A program made the position numbers and the translations under genes. The notes beneath the pieces are model-generated. The model saw nothing but the letters and a program-made list of their open reading frames with translations, was not told the origin of the DNA and did not search any database. Shown in pieces: positions 6,946-9,381 of a stretch of 9,381 nt of DNA; within the stretch, counting starts at the first letter, position 1; every line of letters starts with the position of its first letter. The DNA lies in contig CAMFFG010000029.1 of assembly GCA_945949655.1 (NCBI GenBank), positions 1 through 9,381 of the forward strand. The letters run 5' to 3'. Source of the stretch: an uncultured Peptococcaceae bacterium (lineage in GTDB: Bacteria > Bacillota > Peptococcia > Peptococcales > Peptococcaceae).

Positions 6946-7208
6946 CAGTTGCATATCAAAAGACTGAGATAGGGAAGAGTAGTCTGCTGGAAGCATAGAG
7001 AGAGCTGTCGGGTGGTGCAAGACAGTTGCGGAAGATAGATGAACTGGCCCTGGAGTTGTCAGGCTGAACTGAAGTAGGCTTGAACGGTATCCCGCCGTTA
7101 CAGGGATCAAGTGGGCGAGATGCTGCCTGGCAGCCATCGTCAAATGGAGTGGTACCGCGGAATATGTCCTTTTTCGTCTCTGGCAACGGAGAGAAAAAGG
7201 ACTTTTTT
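6946..7208 (+). ncRNA. T-box riboswitch leader of leuA (tRNA-Leu sensing)
   Basis: This leader senses uncharged tRNA and lets transcription continue into leuA. Landmarks in order: AGTA of the specifier-loop turn (6978-6981); AGAGAG and the distal hairpin with arms CTGTC (7005-7009) and GACAG (7021-7025); GAA (7041-7043) followed by the probable specifier CTG, a leucine codon (7044-7046); a hairpin with arms AACGG (7083-7087) and CCGTT (7095-7099); and the T-box core TGGTACCGCG (7150-7159), which pairs with the tRNA acceptor end. GGA (7146-7148) can pair with TCC (7167-7169) to make the antiterminator, which excludes the terminator at 7166-7208. The specifier is the least certain part: one base further on reads TGG (Trp), but leuA downstream favours leucine. 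From 7209 to 7352 the leader continues without a supported gene; see findings for hairpins and a possible upstream frame there. Confidence 0.93.
7166..7208 (+). terminator. T-box regulated intrinsic terminator
   Basis: GTCCTTTTTC (7166-7175) pairs perfectly with GAAAAAGGAC (7193-7202), extended by TCTC/GAGA inside, and six T residues follow (7203-7208). Its 5' arm overlaps the sequence needed for the antiterminator, so the two structures exclude each other. Confidence 0.92.
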
Positions 7209-7352
7209 GTTGCTGTTCTGAAGCAGCAGGGATGAATCTGCGGCGCAGGTTCAGAGAGATCCTGAACGCGTGGTGGCTTATCAGAAGCCTGCATACAGGA
7301 TTTTTTATACAGAGAAAAATACATCGATGTAGTAACAGGAGGAGATTACAAA

Positions 7353-9026
7353 ATGGAAGGATATCAGAAATATCAGAAGGCATATTTTATGCCGCCAGAA
7401 CCATGCTATGACTGGGTAAAGAAAGATTCTATCGATAAGGCACCCATCTGGTGCAGTGTAGACTTGCGTGACGGGAACCAGGCGCTGATCGAACCGATGA
7501 GTCTGGATGAAAAGCTGGAATTTTTCCAGCTGTTGCTGGATGTAGGATTTAAAGAAATTGAAGTGGGCTTTCCCGCTGCATCGGAAACTGAATATCAGTT
7601 TTTACGCACCCTGATTGACAATCATATGATCCCGGATGATGTCACCATTCAGGTGCTGACCCAGGCCCGGGAGCATATTATTCGCAAGACCTTCGAAGCC
7701 ATTGACGGTGCACCGCATGCAGTGGTGCATATGTACAATTCCACTTCGGTCAATCAGCGGGAGCAGGTATTCCGTAAATCCAAAGAGCAGGTCAAGCAGA
7801 TCGCCATTGATGGCGCAACTTTGCTGAATGAACTGGCCAGAGAAGTAAAAGGCGATGTGACCTTTGAGTACAGTCCCGAAAGTTTTACCGGCACCGAAAT
7901 GGATTATGCGCTGGAAGTTTGCAATGCGGTGCTAGATGTATGGCAGCCTCGCCCGGACCGTAAGATCATCATCAATCTGCCGGCTACCATTGAGACCTCA
8001 CTGCCTCATGTATATGCCAGCCAGGTCGAGTATATGCATAAAAATCTGAAATATCGGGAAAATGTTATCATCTCGCTGCATCCGCACAATGACCGCGGCT
8101 GCGGGGTGGCCGACGCTGAGCTGGGTCTGCTGGCTGGTGCGGACCGTATTGAAGGTACGCTTTTTGGCAACGGGGAACGGACCGGTAATGTGGATGTGAT
8201 CACATTGGCCATGAATATGTTTGCCCATGGTGTGGATCCAAAGCTGAATTTCCATGATATGGCCCACATCGCTGAAGTATATGAACGGGTGACCCGCATG
8301 CAGGTACATCCGCGTCAGCCGTACGGCGGTGCGCTGGTGTTCAGTGCATTCTCCGGTTCCCATCAGGATGCCATTGCCAAAGGCATGAAATATCGTGAAG
8401 AAAATCAGATGGATACCTGGTATGTGCCATATCTGCCCATTGATCCGCAGGATGTGGGACGCACCTATGATTCTGATGTGATCCGGATCAACAGCCAGTC
8501 CGGTAAGGGCGGCGTAAGCTATATCCTGCAGCAGAGCTTTGGTATTACCCTGCCGGATAAAATGAAAGAAGAATTCGGCTATGCAGTAAAAGATGTGTCC
8601 GACAAGGAACACAAAGAACTGACACCGGAATGGATCTACGCCATTCTGGAAAACAGATATGTGGATGTGAAGGAGCATTTTACTGTGGATGAGTTCCATT
8701 TCCGTCAGCTGCCGGATGGTATTGCCGCTACGGTGACCATGACTCTGAAAGGTAAAACACAGACCATTGAAACAGAAGGAAATGGCCGTCTGGACGCAGT
8801 GAGCAAGGCGCTGAAAAAAGGACTTGGTTTCTCTTACGAGTTGACTGATTACAAAGAACATTCGCTCTCCAAAGGGTCTTCCTCGAAAGCCATGTCTTAT
8901 GTGGCCATCACCCAGAGAGGCAAAATGGTATGGGGGATCGGCATTGATGAAGATATTATTGAGTCTTCCATTGAAGCCTTATGCGCTGCCATCAACCGCC
9001 TGGAGCTGTGGGAAGAAGAAGCATAA
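7353..9026 (+). CDS. leuA: 2-isopropylmalate synthase
   Basis: Condenses acetyl-CoA with 2-oxoisovalerate to form 2-isopropylmalate, the first committed step of leucine synthesis, in the cytoplasm. Start ATG 7353 has AGGAGGAG (7337-7344) 8 nt upstream. The 557-residue length and opening ([21 protein letters not shown], residues 4 on) fit the yeast-type LeuA subgroup (TIGR00970-like), which is longer than E. coli LeuA. Catalytic motifs: LRDGNQ (38-43) with metal ligand D39, HPHNDRG (243-249) with metal-binding H243 and H245, and GNGERTGN (272-279). The C-terminal part, about 440-557, matches the LeuA dimer/allosteric domain that gives leucine feedback inhibition. It is controlled by the T-box leader. 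No other leu gene follows; the next element is a toxin-antitoxin candidate, and no T-tailed terminator is visible directly after the stop. Confidence 0.96.
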   Translation: MEGYQKYQKAYFMPPEPCYDWVKKDSIDKAPIWCSVDLRDGNQALIEPMSLDEKLEFFQLLLDVGFKEIEVGFPAASETEYQFLRTLIDNHMIPDDVTIQVLTQAREHIIRKTFEAIDGAPHAVVHMYNSTSVNQREQVFRKSKEQVKQIAIDGATLLNELAREVKGDVTFEYSPESFTGTEMDYALEVCNAVLDVWQPRPDRKIIINLPATIETSLPHVYASQVEYMHKNLKYRENVIISLHPHNDRGCGVADAELGLLAGADRIEGTLFGNGERTGNVDVITLAMNMFAHGVDPKLNFHDMAHIAEVYERVTRMQVHPRQPYGGALVFSAFSGSHQDAIAKGMKYREENQMDTWYVPYLPIDPQDVGRTYDSDVIRINSQSGKGGVSYILQQSFGITLPDKMKEEFGYAVKDVSDKEHKELTPEWIYAILENRYVDVKEHFTVDEFHFRQLPDGIAATVTMTLKGKTQTIETEGNGRLDAVSKALKKGLGFSYELTDYKEHSLSKGSSSKAMSYVAITQRGKMVWGIGIDEDIIESSIEALCAAINRLELWEEEA

Positions 9027-9028
9027 AA

Positions 9029-9083
9029 ACAGAATCGCCTGTTTTCCCGCCGTATGGTAGGAAGATAGGCGGTTTCCTTCTGT
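9029..9083 (+). other. Structured 5' region of the toxin message
   Basis: ACAGAA (9029-9034) pairs with TTCTGT (9078-9083), and CGCCT (9036-9040) pairs with AGGCG (9067-9071), leaving an uneven internal loop. CCGCC (9047-9051) and GGCGG (9068-9072) offer a competing pairing. There is no T-run, so it is not an ordinary leuA terminator. It ends 4 nt before the toxin ribosome binding site and may limit its translation; that is inference. Confidence 0.35.
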
Positions 9084-9094
9084 GGTGGGAGGTG

Positions 9095-9193
9095 ATGATT
9101 GTAACATTGACAGAATTGATTTTATTGCTTACATTGATTGTCGAAATCATCGCCTTGTTGCGCAAGTGGCAAGGTTTTAGTTATAAAAAATGA
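9095..9193 (+). CDS. Small hydrophobic type I toxin-like peptide
   Basis: A 32-residue peptide: a short polar start, one membrane helix (about residues 4-22, TELILLLTLIVEIIALL) and a basic, aromatic tail (RKWQGFSYKK). This build matches the small putative holin-like toxins of Firmicutes (TxpA/BsrG type), which insert in the cell's own membrane. ATG 9095 is the only ATG; GGAGG (9088-9092) is just 2 nt before it, within a GGAGGTGAT that fully matches the 16S tail, so TTG 9107 may be a better-placed alternative start. The frame is open back to 8981, but this overlaps leuA and is not needed. The stop codon overlaps the minus-strand antisense terminator. No good promoter was found; it may be read through from leuA. 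Toxicity is inferred from shape and context only. Confidence 0.65.
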   Translation: MIVTLTELILLLTLIVEIIALLRKWQGFSYKK

Positions 9194-9229
9194 CAACCCG
9201 CCTTTCCCTGATAAGTGAGGTGGGTTGTC
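9181..9229 (-). terminator. Intrinsic terminator of the antisense RNA (minus strand)
   Basis: The arms at 9192-9203 and 9218-9229 form a 12-bp stem with one G-U pair. On the minus strand it is followed by A and six T (complement of 9185-9191), the classic terminator form. On the plus strand no T-run follows, so the element is directional. It overlaps the toxin stop codon. Confidence 0.85.
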
Positions 9230-9299
9230 TGCCAAATCTGAAATTTATTCGTCAAGGAGGCTATTGCAAAAATCATCCACGATTTTTATAACAGCCTCC
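9185..9299 (-). ncRNA. Candidate type I antitoxin (antisense RNA)
   Basis: A transcript of about 115 nt is predicted between a minus-strand promoter (9334 to 9306) and a minus-strand intrinsic terminator (9229 to about 9185). It would be fully complementary to the 3' part of the toxin message, including its last three codons. A convergent, 3'-overlapping antisense RNA is the arrangement known for txpA/RatA and bsrG/SR4 in Bacillus subtilis. The RNA would fold into two hairpins: a long imperfect one at its 5' end (9254-9301) and the terminator. No protein-coding frame is needed. Expression is inferred. Confidence 0.6.
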
Positions 9300-9301
9300 T
9301 T
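9254..9301. repeat. Long imperfect inverted repeat in the toxin-antisense overlap
   Basis: Two 21-nt arms, 9254-9274 and 9281-9301, flank a 6-nt loop (ATCCAC). They pair with only two mismatches and one wobble. The outer ends read AAGGAGGCT and AGCCTCCTT, so each strand carries both a ribosome-binding-like and an anti-ribosome-binding sequence. On the plus strand it lies in the toxin 3' region; on the minus strand it is the 5' hairpin of the antisense RNA. Confidence 0.8.
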
Positions 9302-9305
9302 TCTC

Positions 9306-9334
9306 ATTATAGCGTGTCAATAAACAACTCTAAA
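9306..9334 (-). promoter_or_regulatory. Antisense RNA promoter (minus strand)
   Basis: Read on the minus strand, TTTAGA (9334-9329) and a perfect TATAAT (9311-9306) are 17 nt apart. The -35 hexamer matches consensus at 4 of 6 positions. The expected start is near 9299. A TTGACA also occurs here but only 3 nt from the TATAAT, so it cannot serve as its -35. Confidence 0.65.
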
Positions 9335-9349
9335 TGGCCATAAACAGAT

Positions 9350-9375
9350 AAAAGCCCCGATGCTTCGGGGCTTTT
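9350..9375. terminator. Bidirectional intrinsic terminator ending the toxin message
   Basis: AAAAGCCCCGA (9350-9360) pairs perfectly with TCGGGGCTTTT (9365-9375) across a 4-nt loop. GC-rich core plus A and T tails make it a terminator in both directions. On the plus strand it would end the toxin mRNA; on the minus strand it would shield the antisense promoter from transcription arriving from outside the window. Confidence 0.9.
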
Positions 9376-9381
9376 AAAATT

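Noticed and set aside
7998..8861. Minus-strand frame of 287 codons opposite leuA
   Set aside because: It is a shadow of a highly conserved gene with intact catalytic motifs on the plus strand.
8981..9094. Upstream extension of the toxin frame to a 70-residue protein
   Set aside because: It overlaps the 3' end of leuA, has no ribosome binding site and its sequence lacks any recognisable feature.
9192..9301. Insertion sequence or MITE remnant suggested by dense inverted repeats
   Set aside because: No target duplication, terminal repeats of one element or transposase is seen; the repeats are explained by a minus-strand terminator and an antisense RNA hairpin.
1..9381. CRISPR array, tRNA or rRNA genes
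   Set aside because: No regularly spaced direct repeats, no tRNA cloverleaf and no rRNA-like sequence were seen.

Overview
The window looks like chromosome of a Gram-positive anaerobe of the class Clostridia, probably Lachnospiraceae-like. The grounds are strong AGGAGG-type ribosome binding sites, near-consensus sigma-A promoters, a T-box leader before a leucine gene, a lipoprotein-type PotD, a small clostridial-type ferredoxin and a Firmicutes-style hydrophobic type I toxin. Every protein gene I support is on the + strand.

Layout: (1) 1-554, the 3' part of a YitT-family membrane protein gene, closed by a strong hairpin. (2) 756-3999, potA-potB-potC, encoding the ATPase and two permeases of a spermidine/putrescine ABC importer, with only 2 nt between genes, then a terminator. 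(3) 4104-5295, potD with its own good promoter, encoding the substrate-binding lipoprotein. (4) 5389-5586, a 65-residue ferredoxin-like protein, then a terminator. (5) 5677-6816, an AI-2E/PerM-family membrane protein. (6) 6911-7208, a consensus promoter and a T-box riboswitch with its intrinsic terminator. (7) 7353-9026, leuA, 2-isopropylmalate synthase. (8) 9029-9375, a compact candidate type I toxin-antitoxin locus: a 32-residue hydrophobic peptide on +, a convergent antisense RNA of about 115 nt on -, and terminators on both strands.

How the genes work together: PotD captures polyamine outside the cell, PotB/PotC form the channel and PotA powers uptake. PotD can be made independently of PotABC because a terminator and a promoter lie between them. 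leuA carries out the first committed step of leucine synthesis and is probably switched on when tRNA-Leu is uncharged, through the T-box. The ferredoxin and AI-2E-family genes have no clear link to their neighbours.

The two observations most worth follow-up are: (a) PotA is 524 residues long because about 178 residues, forming two tandem repeats that resemble Ig-like modules of surface proteins, interrupt its C-terminal TOBE domain; removing them leaves 346 residues, a normal PotA length. (b) The last 350 bases carry the full geometry of a 3'-overlapping type I toxin-antitoxin pair directly behind leuA. All assignments come from reading the sequence; no database search was run.
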